DNA of 64,000 bases from Novosphingobium sp. 28-62-57. Lineage in GTDB: Bacteria; Pseudomonadota; Alphaproteobacteria; Sphingomonadales; Sphingomonadaceae. The notes beneath the pieces were generated by a model. It worked only from the letters and a program-made list of their open reading frames with translations, had not been told where the DNA came from and searched no databases. Shown one piece after another: positions 1-8,495 of this stretch; within the stretch, counting starts at the first letter, position 1, and every line of letters starts with the position of its first letter. The stretch lies in the NCBI GenBank assembly GCA_002256985.1, contig NCGO01000002.1, positions 372,001 through 436,000 of the forward strand, written 5' to 3'. The translations under genes were made by a program, and so were the position numbers.

Positions 1-183
1 CGCGAGACTGCAAGAAAAGCCAAGCCCCGTGTCGAGCACGGGGCGACGGGGTGGTTGTTTGCGATGGCAATTTCCTGCGCAAAACCCTGAAATCTGCGGT
101 TGGTCTGGATGGAGCGCGAGCGTCGGCTATCGCGCTATCTGAAATAAAAGCGGACAGGCAGGAAACGACCCCTTAGTGGTCAT
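1..183. repeat. Intergenic region with a short hairpin
   Basis: No gene is visible here. Positions 25-43 form a perfect hairpin: CCCCGTG (25-31) pairs with CACGGGG (37-43) around a TCGAG loop, followed by a second G-rich run. It lies downstream of the leftward gene at 184-666 and could act as a transcript end or be a small dispersed palindrome. There is no T-tract to make it a convincing terminator. Confidence 0.45.
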
Positions 184-666
184 TCAGTCGAGAGCCGACT
201 GCCCAAAAGCAGCGAGGGTTTGACCTGCGCGATCCCTCATCACAGCCCAACATTTGTCGCCTTCGATCAGTTCTGAAAGGTTCGTGCGATCGTACAGCAT
301 GGTGCACCTACCCAAGCGCTCGATCGCCTCTCGAAGCACCGCCACAGCTTCACGCTGCGGCTCTGTTAGTTTGGCGTGTGTCAGGGGCATTTCCGCTCGT
401 TCGCAAAAGTGCCAAGCGTCATTGAGTATCTCGTCGGGCACGAGATACTTTTGGGCTGTCCCGCCAATGACAAAGCGACGCTGTTGGCCGATGGAGGCAA
501 GCGGCTCAAGCAAGTCGAGGGGTGGCTCTGTCATACGTGGATTTTGGGTCGAGGACACATGATCAGTCAATGTCCATTTCCCACCCAGTTCCAGCCATCC
601 CGGTAATTCCAGCGTCTTCCCGATAGCGGACTCTACCTCGGTTTCGAACCTGCCCCGCCGCCACAC
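184..666 (-). CDS. Hypothetical protein (160 aa)
   Basis: I do not recognise this protein. The frame runs from a GTG at 666 to a TGA at 184. The composition is protein-like: acidic, with a plausible helical C-terminal half (residues ~80-160) rich in Glu, Arg and Leu. The first in-frame ATG is codon 45 (position 534), so the true protein may be only 116 aa. No signal peptide, membrane segment or catalytic motif is evident. The GTG start abuts a dispersed CTCTGCG-type repeat at 669-700, which may have disrupted or replaced the native upstream region. Base composition seems a little less GC-rich than the neighbours, so this may be an accessory gene. It could also be chance open frame. Confidence 0.45.
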   Translation of the reverse strand: MWRRGRFETEVESAIGKTLELPGWLELGGKWTLTDHVSSTQNPRMTEPPLDLLEPLASIGQQRRFVIGGTAQKYLVPDEILNDAWHFCERAEMPLTHAKLTEPQREAVAVLREAIERLGRCTMLYDRTNLSELIEGDKCWAVMRDRAGQTLAAFGQSALD

Positions 667-668
667 TT

Positions 669-700
669 TCTCTGCGTTCCCTGCGCTCTCTGCGCGAGAC
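669..700. repeat. Single arm of the CTCTGCGC repeat family
   Basis: The stretch carries the repeated CTCTGCG / CTCTCTGCGCGAGACC signature that forms the right-hand end of the larger elements at 13825-13972, 23102-23276 and 28322-28485. No matching left arm is seen nearby, so this looks like a solo end or decayed copy between the gene at 184-666 and the fRMsr gene. Confidence 0.6.
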
Positions 701-723
701 CTCTTTAATCGGCAGGGGTTGGC

Positions 724-1206
724 TCAAATCCGTGCGGCAATAGCCTGCGCTAACGCCTCAATCCCCAGCGCATCGTCGGCATCGAAGCGGGCGGGGGTGG
801 GGCTGTCTAGGTCGATGACGGCGATGACCGTGCCATCGCGAATCACTGGCACGACCAGTTCCGATTGGCTGGCGGCATCGCAGGCGATGTGGCCGGGGAA
901 GGCGTGGACGTCGGGCACGAGTCGGGTCTCGCCGCTTGCCGCTGCTGCGCCGCATACGCCGCGCCCCACCGGGATGCGGATGCAGGCGGGTTTGCCGATG
1001 AAGGGGCCGAGCACCAGTTCGCCGTCCACCATGCGATAGAACCCGGCCCAGTTGAGATCGGGCAGGAATTGCCAGAGCAGCGCGGCAAGGTTGGCCATGT
1101 TGGCAATGCCATCGGGTTCATCCTGCGTGAGCGCGCGGGCGGCCTCCAGCAGGTCGGCGTGGAGATCGGCCTTCGATTGGCCTTCGGTGGGGGCGAATGT
1201 GAACAT
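724..1206 (-). CDS. msrC: Free methionine-(R)-sulfoxide reductase (GAF domain)
   Basis: The 160-aa protein is a single GAF domain of the YebR/fRMsr type. These enzymes reduce free methionine-R-sulfoxide in the cytoplasm, using thioredoxin as donor. The three family cysteines are present at residues 75, 85 and 109. Their spacing (10 and 24) equals that of the E. coli enzyme (Cys84, 94, 118), and the flanking motifs KPACIRIP, GRGVCG and HIACD fit. Length is normal for the family. It is convergent with the unknown gene downstream and divergent from the dehydrogenase at 1294, with about 90 bp between starts. Likely role: repair of oxidised methionine. The family assignment is strong; the symbol follows E. 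coli usage. Confidence 0.88.
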   Translation of the reverse strand: MFTFAPTEGQSKADLHADLLEAARALTQDEPDGIANMANLAALLWQFLPDLNWAGFYRMVDGELVLGPFIGKPACIRIPVGRGVCGAAAASGETRLVPDVHAFPGHIACDAASQSELVVPVIRDGTVIAVIDLDSPTPARFDADDALGIEALAQAIAARI

Positions 1207-1293
1207 GGCGGGGCTTTAGCCCGGTGTGACGGGAATGTCGCGCAGCACCTGCGTGCCATTGCTCTGACGCCGTGTAGCGCCTAGATTTGATTC

Positions 1294-2754
1294 ATGAACC
1301 TGATCAAGACCATCGCGGCCATGCTGGCCACTGTCATCGCCATTGCCGGAGTATGGGTGGCCTGGTCCGTCCGCGGGCCAGAGGCGGAATTCGCGCTGAG
1401 CGAAACCACCGGGCCGCGGCCCAAACTGGCCGAGCCGGACGAGCAGACCGTGCCTTCGATCAAGACCGCCGAGCCGGTGGGCTGGAAAGACGGCGAATTG
1501 CCGGTGGCGGCGCAGGGGCTGCAAGTGTCGCGCTTTGCCGACAAGCTCGATCATCCGCGCACGATGTTCACGATGCCCAATGGCGATGTGCTGGTGGCGC
1601 TGACCAATTCACCGCCGCGCGATGAAAGCGGGATTACCGGCATGGTGATGGGCTTTCTGATGAAGAAGGTGGGCGCGGGTGGGCCTTCGCCCAACAAGAT
1701 CGTGCTGCTGCGCGATGCCGATGGTGATGGCACGGCCGAGCAGCGCTTTGAAATGAGCAATCCGGCGCTCAGTTCGCCCGCGGGCATGGCGTTTCGCGAT
1801 GGGCGGCTGCTGGTGGCCAATCACGATGCGGTGCTGTCATTCCCCTATCAGCCGGGGCAGACAGCGCTGACGGGCAATCCCGAAAAGCTGATGGACCTGC
1901 CGGGCGGCGGCAACCACTGGGTGCGCAACCTGTTGTTGACGCCCGATGGGGCAAAGCTGTTCGTGACCGTGGGATCGGCTTCGAACATTGCCGAGGGCGG
2001 AATCGAGGCCGAGGCGGGGCGCGCAACGATCCACCAGTATGATTTTGCATCGAAGAAATCGATCGAGTATGCAGGCGGCTTGCGCAATCCCAACGGGCTG
2101 GACTTCAACCCGCACAGCGAAGAGCTGTGGACCACGGTCAACGAGCGCGACATGCTGGGCCCCGATCTGGTGCCCGATTACCTGACCAACGTGCCGTTCG
2201 GATCGAACTATGGCTGGCCGTGGGTCTACTGGAAGCAGAACATGGACTGGCGGGTTAAGCCGCCGATGCCGCAGTACCTGCTCGATTACGTGCGCAAGCC
2301 CGAATATGGGCTGGGATCGCATGTGGCGCCGCTGGGGCTGGCCTTTGCCAAGGGCGGCAACCTGATGGGGGCGAAGTTCAGCCAAGGCGCTTTCGTGGCG
2401 CGGCATGGATCGTGGAACCGGCGTCCGCTCGCGGGTTATGACGTGGTGTTCGTGCGGTTTGACGAGCGCGGCAATGTGCTGAAGCAGCCGCCGCTGCCGG
2501 TGCTGACCGGGTTCCTCAACGCCGATCAGGCGGCGCATGGGCGGCCGACGTGGGTGGCCTTTGCCAAGGACGGCGCGCTGCTGGTGAGCGACGATACTGG
2601 CGGGGTGATCTGGCGCGTGGTGGCACCGGGCGCTGCGCCTGCACCGGCGATCACGCCGCTGCCCAAGCGGGTTGCGCCGCCGCAAGGGAAGGGTTCGGGC
2701 AAGTTCATCATGAAGCCCAATGCGGAATCGGATTTGATGAAGCCGGAGCGGTAA
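1294..2754 (+). CDS. L-sorbosone dehydrogenase-like beta-propeller protein, membrane-anchored
   Basis: The 486-aa protein has an N-terminal hydrophobic segment (residues ~5-24) that acts as signal peptide or anchor. A six-bladed beta-propeller of the sorbosone dehydrogenase / soluble glucose dehydrogenase type follows. Visible blade motifs include GGLRNPNGLDFNP, VPFGSNYGWPWVYW and ARHGSWNRRPLAGYDV. Relatives oxidise sugars or sorbosone in the periplasm with PQQ as cofactor. The substrate cannot be read from sequence, and no PQQ synthesis genes are in the window. The C-terminal ~45 residues are Pro/Ala-rich and end in a basic tail. It is monocistronic; a perfect 28-bp inverted repeat follows the stop. 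Confidence 0.8.
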   Translation: MNLIKTIAAMLATVIAIAGVWVAWSVRGPEAEFALSETTGPRPKLAEPDEQTVPSIKTAEPVGWKDGELPVAAQGLQVSRFADKLDHPRTMFTMPNGDVLVALTNSPPRDESGITGMVMGFLMKKVGAGGPSPNKIVLLRDADGDGTAEQRFEMSNPALSSPAGMAFRDGRLLVANHDAVLSFPYQPGQTALTGNPEKLMDLPGGGNHWVRNLLLTPDGAKLFVTVGSASNIAEGGIEAEAGRATIHQYDFASKKSIEYAGGLRNPNGLDFNPHSEELWTTVNERDMLGPDLVPDYLTNVPFGSNYGWPWVYWKQNMDWRVKPPMPQYLLDYVRKPEYGLGSHVAPLGLAFAKGGNLMGAKFSQGAFVARHGSWNRRPLAGYDVVFVRFDERGNVLKQPPLPVLTGFLNADQAAHGRPTWVAFAKDGALLVSDDTGGVIWRVVAPGAAPAPAITPLPKRVAPPQGKGSGKFIMKPNAESDLMKPER

Positions 2755-2770
2755 GCTCGAAACCCTACCA

Positions 2771-2843
2771 CCGTTCGTGTCGAGCGAAGTCGAGACACCA
2801 TGGCGCGGTGTCAGCGTGTCTCGACTTCGCTCGACACGAACGG
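2771..2843. repeat. Perfect 28-bp inverted repeat between convergent genes
   Basis: Positions 2771-2798 and 2816-2843 are exact reverse complements (28 of 28) around a 17-nt loop. The core reads GTTCGTGTCGAGCGAAGTCG. It sits between the ends of the dehydrogenase (+) and the DUF815 gene (-), so transcripts from either side would fold it into a long hairpin. A diverged single arm (CTTCGCTCGACCCGAACGGG) occurs at 36651-36670, again between convergent genes, so this is a dispersed element. Confidence 0.85.
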
Positions 2844-2858
2844 AAAAGGGGAGGAGCT

Positions 2859-3674
2859 TTAAAGCGACCGTCCAGCGCGGCCTGCCAGTTCGTTGACATA
2901 TTGCCAGGCGACGCGGCCCGAGCGGCCGCCGCGCCGTTTTGACCATTCGAGGGCGTCGGCTTCTTCGTAGGTCAGGCCGTAGTTTGCGGCATAGCCTGCG
3001 ATGATCGCGAGGTAATCGTCCTGCGTGCAGTTGTGGAAGCCGAGGCTGAGGCCGAAGCGGTCGGCCAGGGCGAGGCGATCATCGATCACGTCGCGGGGGT
3101 TGATCGGGTCGTCCTGTTCGGACAAGTGCCGCTCGACTATCGCGCGGCGGTTTGAGGTGACGGCGAGGCGGACGTTGGCGGGGCGGGCTTCGACGCCGCC
3201 TTCGAGCCATGAGCGCAGCTTGCGCGCGCCATCGCCATCGCCCGCGTCAAAGCCAAGATCGTCGAGGAACACCAGGAAGCGGCGGTCAACCTTGCGCAGG
3301 GTGGCGAAAAGATCGGCAAGGCCCGCATCCGGGCTGGCCTGCACCAGCGCGATGGAGCCGGGGTTTGCCTGTTGCGCGGCGAGCGTGGCAGCGCGCAGGA
3401 GGGCGGATTTCCCCATGCCGCGTGCGCCCCACAGCAGCATGTCATGCGCCGCGGCCCCGCGCGAAAGGCGCGCGACATTTTCGACCACGGCGGCTTTCTG
3501 CTTGGCGATCCCTTGCATCAGGTCGAGCGCGGGGGCCTCAAGCGGGTCGATCCCGCGCGCAGCCTTGCCGTCCCAGACATAGGCGGGGAAGGCGTGCCAA
3601 TCGGCGCTTGCCTCACGCGGGGGAGCGAGACGTTCGAGCGCTTCGGCAATGCGGGTGAGCAGGGCTTCGTTCAT
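2859..3674 (-). CDS. DUF815-family P-loop ATPase
   Basis: The 271-aa protein is an AAA-like ATPase of the DUF815 group. Walker A is GARGMGKS at residues 83-90 and Walker B is FLVFLDD at ~133-139. An arginine-rich sensor region follows, and the C-terminus carries the GRSGRVAWQYVNEL signature. The cellular role of this family is not established. Its ATG overlaps the stop of the upstream acyl-CoA dehydrogenase gene by 4 bp (ATGA, 3671-3674), so the two are very probably co-transcribed and translationally coupled. No membrane segments are visible. Confidence 0.82.
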   Translation of the reverse strand: MNEALLTRIAEALERLAPPREASADWHAFPAYVWDGKAARGIDPLEAPALDLMQGIAKQKAAVVENVARLSRGAAAHDMLLWGARGMGKSALLRAATLAAQQANPGSIALVQASPDAGLADLFATLRKVDRRFLVFLDDLGFDAGDGDGARKLRSWLEGGVEARPANVRLAVTSNRRAIVERHLSEQDDPINPRDVIDDRLALADRFGLSLGFHNCTQDDYLAIIAGYAANYGLTYEEADALEWSKRRGGRSGRVAWQYVNELAGRAGRSL

Positions 3675-5389
3675 CCAGCCAGCGCTTCAGTATCGAGATC
3701 GTAGAGCAGTGCGGCACCGGCCATGGCTGAAGAGCCGAGCCCGCGCGCTTCGGGGACGATCACGCGGTTGAAGAACTTGGTGACCGCGATCTTGGCAGAC
3801 AGGCCCGAGGCGCGGGACTGGCGGCCGAGCTGCCATCCGGCGACGGCGACAGCGCACATCGTGGTGAAGGGAACCGAGCCTGCCAGCTTGTCATCCAGCG
3901 ATGCAGTGGTGCTCATCCACTGGCCGATGGCGGCGGCGTCCTTTGCCAGCGCTGCGACTTCGGGCACGTCTTCCATTTCCGCCGCGATTTCGGCCATCAG
4001 CGATTGGAGCACGCCGCCGTTTTCATAGCCCAGCTTGCGGGTGACGAGATCGGCGGCCTGAATGCCGTTGGTGCCTTCGTAAATCGGCGCAATCCGGGCA
4101 TCGCGCAAGTGCTGGGCCGCGCCGGTTTCCTCGATGAAGCCCATGCCGCCGTGGACCTGAATGCCGAGACTGGCGACTTCGCAGCCGATATCGGTGCCCC
4201 ACGCCTTGAGCATCGGCACGAGCAGTTCGGCGCGCTTCTGGGCGGCGTCATCGCCCAAGGAGCCGCGGTCGACCTGGCCTGCGGTGTAGTAGAGCAGGGC
4301 GCGGCTGCCTTCGGTCAGCGCGCGCATGCGCATCAGCATGCGGCGCACATCGGGGTGTTCGATGATCGCGACGGGGGTCTTGTCGGGGGAGCCTGCGCGG
4401 GCAGACTGGACGCGGTCGCGCGCATAGGCGGCGGCTTGCTGCAACGCGCGCTCGGCAATCTGGACGCCCTGGCTGCCGACATTGATGCGCGCGGAGTTCA
4501 TCATCGTGAACATCGCGCGCAGGCCGCCGTTCTCGTGGCCGACCATCTCGCCGATGCATTCGCCATTGTCGCCATAGGACATGACGCAAGTGGGCGAGGC
4601 GTGGATGCCGAGCTTGTGTTCGATCGAGACGCAGCGGACATCATTAGCTGCACCGATGGACCCGTCCTGTTCCACGTGGAACTTGGGCACAATGAACAGC
4701 GAGATGCCGCGCGAGCCTTCGGGCGCGCCGGGGGTGCGGGCGAGGACCAGGTGGACGATGTTCGATGCGGCGTCATGTTCGCCGAAGGTAATGTAGATCT
4801 TGGTGCCGGTGATGCGGTACTTGCCCGCGTGGGGGCCATCGGTGATCGGCACGGCGGTGGTGCGCAGCGCGCCGACATCGGACCCGGCCTGCGGTTCGGT
4901 CAGGTTCATGGTGCCTGACCATTCGCCCGAAATCAGCTTGGGCAGGTAGACCGCCTTCTGTTCCTGATTGCCGTGGTGCTCCAGCGCCTCAATCGCGCCG
5001 ACGGTGAGCATCGGCAGGAGCGTGAAGCCCATGTTGGCCGCGCCCAGCGTTTCCAGCGCGACCGTGGCGAGGGTGAAGGGCAGGCCCTGTCCGCCGAAAT
5101 CGGCAGACCCGGCGATGGAGTTCCAACCCTGTTCAACGAAAGCCTTGTAGGCACCGACATAGCCGGGCGGGAGGGTGACGACGCCATCGCGCCATTTTGC
5201 ACCGACCTGATCGCCTGCGCGGTGGAGCGGTGCCCATTCGCCTGCGGCAAAGGCGCCCACGCCTTCGACGATAGCCTCGACCAGATCGGGCGTGGCAGCG
5301 GCGAAGCGCTCGCTCTGCGCCAGTTCATCGATACCGGCGCTGACACGGATCGCGAGGATCTGGTCGGCGGTGGGCGGGGTGAAGGTCAT
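3671..5389 (-). CDS. Acyl-CoA dehydrogenase, large form with C-terminal extension
   Basis: The 572-aa flavoprotein shows the acyl-CoA dehydrogenase fold: an N-terminal helical domain, a central beta domain with LTEPQAGSDVGAL, and a C-terminal helical domain with PIYEGTNGIQAADLV, in which the Glu fits the catalytic base. The extra ~110 residues after the core match the DmdC / acetyl-CoA dehydrogenase-type C-terminal domain, so it belongs to the larger subgroup (~580-600 aa). It catalyses alpha,beta-dehydrogenation of an acyl-CoA using FAD. Chain length and substrate cannot be read from sequence. It is the first gene of a two-gene unit with the DUF815 ATPase and is divergent from the Sua5 gene (about 60 bp apart). 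Confidence 0.88.
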   Translation of the reverse strand: MTFTPPTADQILAIRVSAGIDELAQSERFAAATPDLVEAIVEGVGAFAAGEWAPLHRAGDQVGAKWRDGVVTLPPGYVGAYKAFVEQGWNSIAGSADFGGQGLPFTLATVALETLGAANMGFTLLPMLTVGAIEALEHHGNQEQKAVYLPKLISGEWSGTMNLTEPQAGSDVGALRTTAVPITDGPHAGKYRITGTKIYITFGEHDAASNIVHLVLARTPGAPEGSRGISLFIVPKFHVEQDGSIGAANDVRCVSIEHKLGIHASPTCVMSYGDNGECIGEMVGHENGGLRAMFTMMNSARINVGSQGVQIAERALQQAAAYARDRVQSARAGSPDKTPVAIIEHPDVRRMLMRMRALTEGSRALLYYTAGQVDRGSLGDDAAQKRAELLVPMLKAWGTDIGCEVASLGIQVHGGMGFIEETGAAQHLRDARIAPIYEGTNGIQAADLVTRKLGYENGGVLQSLMAEIAAEMEDVPEVAALAKDAAAIGQWMSTTASLDDKLAGSVPFTTMCAVAVAGWQLGRQSRASGLSAKIAVTKFFNRVIVPEARGLGSSAMAGAALLYDLDTEALAG

Positions 5390-5448
5390 CGCTCTCTCCT
5401 GTGGCGCAGCGCTTGGCGCAGGGCTTACTGCTCCCTATAGCCGGGCTT

Positions 5449-6396
5449 ATGGAGCCGACAAAGCCTTCGAAAGTGCAAGTGCCCGATGATCAGGGGCTTG
5501 CGCATGCGGCGCAAGTGATTGCGCAAGGCGGCACCGTGGCCGTGCCGACCGAGACGGTCTATGGCCTTGCCGCGCGCGCGGATCAGGATGCGGCGGTGGC
5601 GGGTATCTATCGTGCCAAGGGGCGGCCCGACTTCAATCCGCTGATCGTGCATGTGCCCGACGTTACGGCAGCGCGGGGCTATGCCCTGTTCGATGACCGC
5701 GCGCTAGCACTGGCAGAAGCGTTCTGGCCGGGGGCGTTGACCATGGTTTTACCGCGCCGGAGCGATGCCCGATTGGCGGCGGCCGTGAGTGCAGGGCTGC
5801 CAACCGTGGCGTTGCGGGTACCGGCCCATCCAGTGATGCAGGCCCTGTTGAAAACCTGTGGATACCCGCTGGCTGCACCATCTGCGAATCGCAGCGGCGG
5901 GGTGAGCCCGACCAGCGCTGCACATGTGGCGGATTCGCTTGCGGGTCGGGTGGACCTGATTCTCGACGGCGGCGAGACCGAGCGCGGGATCGAATCGACC
6001 ATCGTGGGGCTGCGCGATGACGGGACCTGGGCCTTGCTGCGTCCGGGCCCGATACCCGAGGCAGAGATTGCAGCGGTGCTGGGGCAGGGCAGCACGGCGG
6101 TCCATTCCACGCGGATCGAAGCGCCGGGGCAACTGGCCAGCCACTATGCGCCGGGAAAACCGGTGCGGTTGAATGCGATGGCAGCGCAGGAAGGGGAGTT
6201 CCTGATCGGGTTTGGTGCGGTTGGGGGAGACGTTTCGCTTTCAGCTTCCGGCGATTTGGCGGAGGCGGCTGCGCGGCTCTATGCCTGTCTGCATCTGGCG
6301 GCAGCTGCGCCTGAAGCGCTGATTGCAGTCGCCCCCATTCCCGATGAGGGCATTGGCACGGCGATCAACGACCGGTTGCGGCGGGCAGCCGCCTGA
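5449..6396 (+). CDS. L-threonylcarbamoyladenylate synthase (Sua5/YwlC type)
   Basis: The enzyme makes threonylcarbamoyl-AMP from threonine, bicarbonate and ATP for the t6A37 modification of ANN-decoding tRNAs. The N-terminal YrdC domain (residues ~15-200) shows TVAVPTETVYGLAARA, the KGRP motif with following NPLIVHV, and PLAAPSANRSGG. The ~100-residue C-terminal Sua5 domain includes GQLASHYAPGKP. At 315 aa it is normal for the two-domain Sua5 form rather than single-domain TsaC. The frame extends upstream to a GTG at 5401; I prefer the ATG at 5449 because homologous sequence begins after it. The tsaB/D/E partners are not in this window. Confidence 0.9.
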   Translation: MEPTKPSKVQVPDDQGLAHAAQVIAQGGTVAVPTETVYGLAARADQDAAVAGIYRAKGRPDFNPLIVHVPDVTAARGYALFDDRALALAEAFWPGALTMVLPRRSDARLAAAVSAGLPTVALRVPAHPVMQALLKTCGYPLAAPSANRSGGVSPTSAAHVADSLAGRVDLILDGGETERGIESTIVGLRDDGTWALLRPGPIPEAEIAAVLGQGSTAVHSTRIEAPGQLASHYAPGKPVRLNAMAAQEGEFLIGFGAVGGDVSLSASGDLAEAAARLYACLHLAAAAPEALIAVAPIPDEGIGTAINDRLRRAAA

Positions 6397-6399
6397 ACG

Positions 6400-6723
6400 T
6401 CACTCCGGCCCGTAGGGTATGGTCGCGCGCAGGTCCGTCATTTCATCATAGATGCGGCGGGCATCACTGCACGCGATTTCATCCCCATCACGGCATTCGG
6501 CGCGCGCACGATCATATTTGCGGGACAGCCGCCCGTAGCGTTCTTCTCGCTGGCGGATCTGACGGCCACGTTTCTGATCCCGCTCTGAATCGCTGACAGT
6601 GGCACGATCATAGATATCGGCACCAGCGCGCACGGGCAGGGTGGCCACATCCAGCACCGTTTTCGCCACGCAACCCGTCAAAAGCACGAAAGCACATGGC
6701 AGCATGGCGGTGGCAAAGTGCAT
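6400..6723 (-). CDS. Small hypothetical lipoprotein
   Basis: This 107-aa protein begins with a short hydrophobic signal ending in a lipobox (LLTGC), so it is probably lipid-anchored in the envelope. The rest is highly charged: a basic Arg-rich, probably helical stretch (~45-75) and an acidic C-terminus with two further Cys residues (EC...IACSDA) that could form a disulfide. I chose the ATG at 6723 because it places the signal peptide at the N-terminus; an in-frame start at 6753 adds ten polar residues. It is convergent with sua5 (3 bp apart). I do not recognise a family. Confidence 0.65.
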   Translation of the reverse strand: MHFATAMLPCAFVLLTGCVAKTVLDVATLPVRAGADIYDRATVSDSERDQKRGRQIRQREERYGRLSRKYDRARAECRDGDEIACSDARRIYDEMTDLRATIPYGPE

Positions 6724-6837
6724 GGGATTCTCCCTCTGGCTGGAAAGTCCCATTGTGCAGCGAACATAGCAAGTAAGGGATGCGCCGGTTCGGGGGATTT
6801 TGGAGGTTGGGGCAGGTTGGATGGCTGGTGTGTAACA

Positions 6838-6906
6838 TGCCCTCCCCCAACCCCTCCCGCAAGCGGGAGGGGGGTAAAAGGGGCGACCTCCCGCCTGCGG
6901 AAGGAG
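6838..6906. repeat. Palindromic intergenic repeat (CCCCTCCCGC type)
   Basis: CCCCTCCCGC (6851-6860) pairs perfectly with GCGGGAGGGG (6863-6872), followed by a second related unit (CCTCCCGCCTGCGG, ~6889-6902). It lies between two leftward lipoprotein genes. The composition recalls the element at 63074-63197. There is no T-tract, so I call it a dispersed palindrome rather than a terminator. Confidence 0.6.
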
Positions 6907-6918
6907 AGTCGCTTGGCC

Positions 6919-7695
6919 TTATTTTTCGGCAGCTTCGCTTTCATCGCTGCTGGGTGTTACGCCGTTTTCGCAGACCAGCTTGCCCGAGCCCATCGAACTG
7001 ACCGTGCAGGTGGCGCGGCCAAATACGCGGACTTCGCCTGAGCCCATGATGTTGGCCTTGACCTGCCCGTTGGAAGCGAAGCGGGCGTTGCCCGATCCGG
7101 CCACATCGACTTTGGCAGTATCGGCATTGAGGCCGTCCATTTCGGCATCCCCGCTGCCCGCGATGGTCAGATTCAGGTCCTTGGCCTTGCCCGCGGCGCG
7201 CAATTTGCCCGAACCGACAACATCGACTTCAAGCTTTTGCGCATCAATGGCCCGCGCCTCGACCGTGCCGGCTCCGGCAATCACGATCTTGGCATCGGCA
7301 CCGCCCATCTGATCGGTCACCAAAGTGCCCGTGCCCGCGAGCATGACATCGCTGAGCATGGGCAGCGTGACGTTGACGGTGGCGGCCTTGGTCTGCTGGC
7401 CGATTTTCCAGCCTTCGCGCGCGATGCCGAGCTGGCCTTCGGACAGGGCAAAACGCAGCGTGTCGGCCCCTTCGCCTTCGACGGTGATGGCCAGCTTGTC
7501 TCCGCGCACGACCCGCACATTGTCTGGCCCGAGCAGGGCGATGGCGGTGGGTGCAGGGCCGGTGGTGTCCAGATCGGCGAGGGGCACGCCCTTTTCGCCG
7601 TTGAATGCCATGCTGGGGCCATCACACCCGGCAAGCGCGGTGGCGAGACCAAACATGGCAACGCCAGCAATGGCACGAACGACATTTTGCAACAT
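6919..7695 (-). CDS. GIN-domain (DUF2807) lipoprotein
   Basis: The 258-aa protein has a signal peptide ending in a lipobox (ATALAGC, residues ~17-23). Repetitive beta-strand sequence with recurring Gly-Ser-Gly motifs follows (VVGSGKLRA, IAGSGDAEM, VAGSGNARF, IMGSGEVRV, SMGSGKLVC). This is the pattern of the head GIN domain, a right-handed beta-helix of unknown role in envelope proteins of many bacteria. The ATG at 7695 has an AGGAG ribosome-binding site about 10 nt upstream, which supports it over starts further up. No adhesin or transporter is adjacent. Confidence 0.82.
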   Translation of the reverse strand: MLQNVVRAIAGVAMFGLATALAGCDGPSMAFNGEKGVPLADLDTTGPAPTAIALLGPDNVRVVRGDKLAITVEGEGADTLRFALSEGQLGIAREGWKIGQQTKAATVNVTLPMLSDVMLAGTGTLVTDQMGGADAKIVIAGAGTVEARAIDAQKLEVDVVGSGKLRAAGKAKDLNLTIAGSGDAEMDGLNADTAKVDVAGSGNARFASNGQVKANIMGSGEVRVFGRATCTVSSMGSGKLVCENGVTPSSDESEAAEK

Positions 7696-7815
7696 GACCG
7701 AAGCTCTCCTGACTGTGTTGCTGATGTAACACGGTGGTGGTGGCAAGGCCACGTCGTTCGTGGGAAGGGGGATGGTGTTGGTCGGGTGGGCTTTGTGCCT
7801 AAGAAAGAGAAAAAT

Positions 7816-7888
7816 GAATCGCGCGGAGGCGCAGAGGCGCGGAGAGAAGAAAAGGGGGTCTCTGCGCCTCTGCGCCTCTGCGCGAAAT
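7816..7888. repeat. Short inverted repeat of the CTCTGCGC family
   Basis: The left arm (7816-7846, GCGCGGAGGCGCAGAGGCGC) and right arm (7860-7888, CTCTGCGCCTCTGCGCCTCT) are near-reverse complements separated by an A/G-rich loop of about 13 nt. It shares its arm motif with the longer elements elsewhere in the window and sits between the GIN lipoprotein and carD. It looks like a miniature or internally deleted copy. Confidence 0.7.
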
Positions 7889-7915
7889 GCTTTCAAGCCT
7901 TCGGCGCGACATACG

Positions 7916-7943
7916 AAAAAGGCCCCCGGTTTCCCGGAGGCCT
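7916..7943 (-). terminator. Rho-independent terminator of carD
   Basis: Read leftward, a GC stem (7934-7942 with 7921-7929, one mismatch) around a GAAA-type loop is followed directly by five T residues (AAAAA at 7916-7920 on the plus strand). It begins about 28 bp after the carD stop, the expected place. Confidence 0.8.
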
Positions 7944-7970
7944 CTTGCTTGCGCCAGCGCGCGGAACGGA

Positions 7971-8495
7971 TCAGGCCGTTTCGTAGTACTTGGGCGCGTG
8001 TTCGTTGAGGATCTCGAGGATCTTCTTGAGCGCAGCGGGCTCGTCCGTCTTTTCCATGGCGGCAAGTTCGCGTGCGAGGCGCGAGGAGGCAGCTTCGAAG
8101 ATCTGGCGTTCGGAATAGGACTGCTCTGGCTGATCATCGGCGCGGAACAGATCGCGCGTCACTTCGGCGATGGACACGAGGTCACCCGAATTGATCTTCG
8201 CTTCGTATTCCTGAGCGCGGCGCGACCACATCGTGCGCTTTACCTTGGGCTTGCCCTTGAGCGTATCGAGCGCTTCGCGCAGCGTCTTGTCCGAAGACAG
8301 CTTGCGCATGCCGATGGCTTCGACCTTATTGACCGGTACACGCAGCGTCATGCGTTCTTTTTCGAAGCGCAGCACATAGAGCTGCAGCTTCATGCCGGCA
8401 ATTTCTTCGTCCTGAAGTTCGACCACACGGCCGACACCATGCTTTGGATAAACGACGTAGTCCCCAACATCGAAGGCGAGAGCCTTGACTGCCAT
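7971..8495 (-). CDS. carD: CarD-family transcription regulator
   Basis: The 174-aa protein has the N-terminal Tudor-like RNA polymerase interaction domain (residues ~5-65, starting FDVGDYVVYPKHGVG). A helical C-terminal DNA-binding domain follows, including WSRRAQEYEAKI. CarD binds the RNA polymerase beta subunit and stabilises open promoter complexes, notably at rRNA promoters. The ATG at 8495 is preceded by AAAGGATT at a good distance, which decides against an upstream in-frame start at 8579. It has its own 350-bp leader region upstream and a clear terminator downstream, so it is probably a single-gene unit. Confidence 0.92.
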   Translation of the reverse strand: MAVKALAFDVGDYVVYPKHGVGRVVELQDEEIAGMKLQLYVLRFEKERMTLRVPVNKVEAIGMRKLSSDKTLREALDTLKGKPKVKRTMWSRRAQEYEAKINSGDLVSIAEVTRDLFRADDQPEQSYSERQIFEAASSRLARELAAMEKTDEPAALKKILEILNEHAPKYYETA

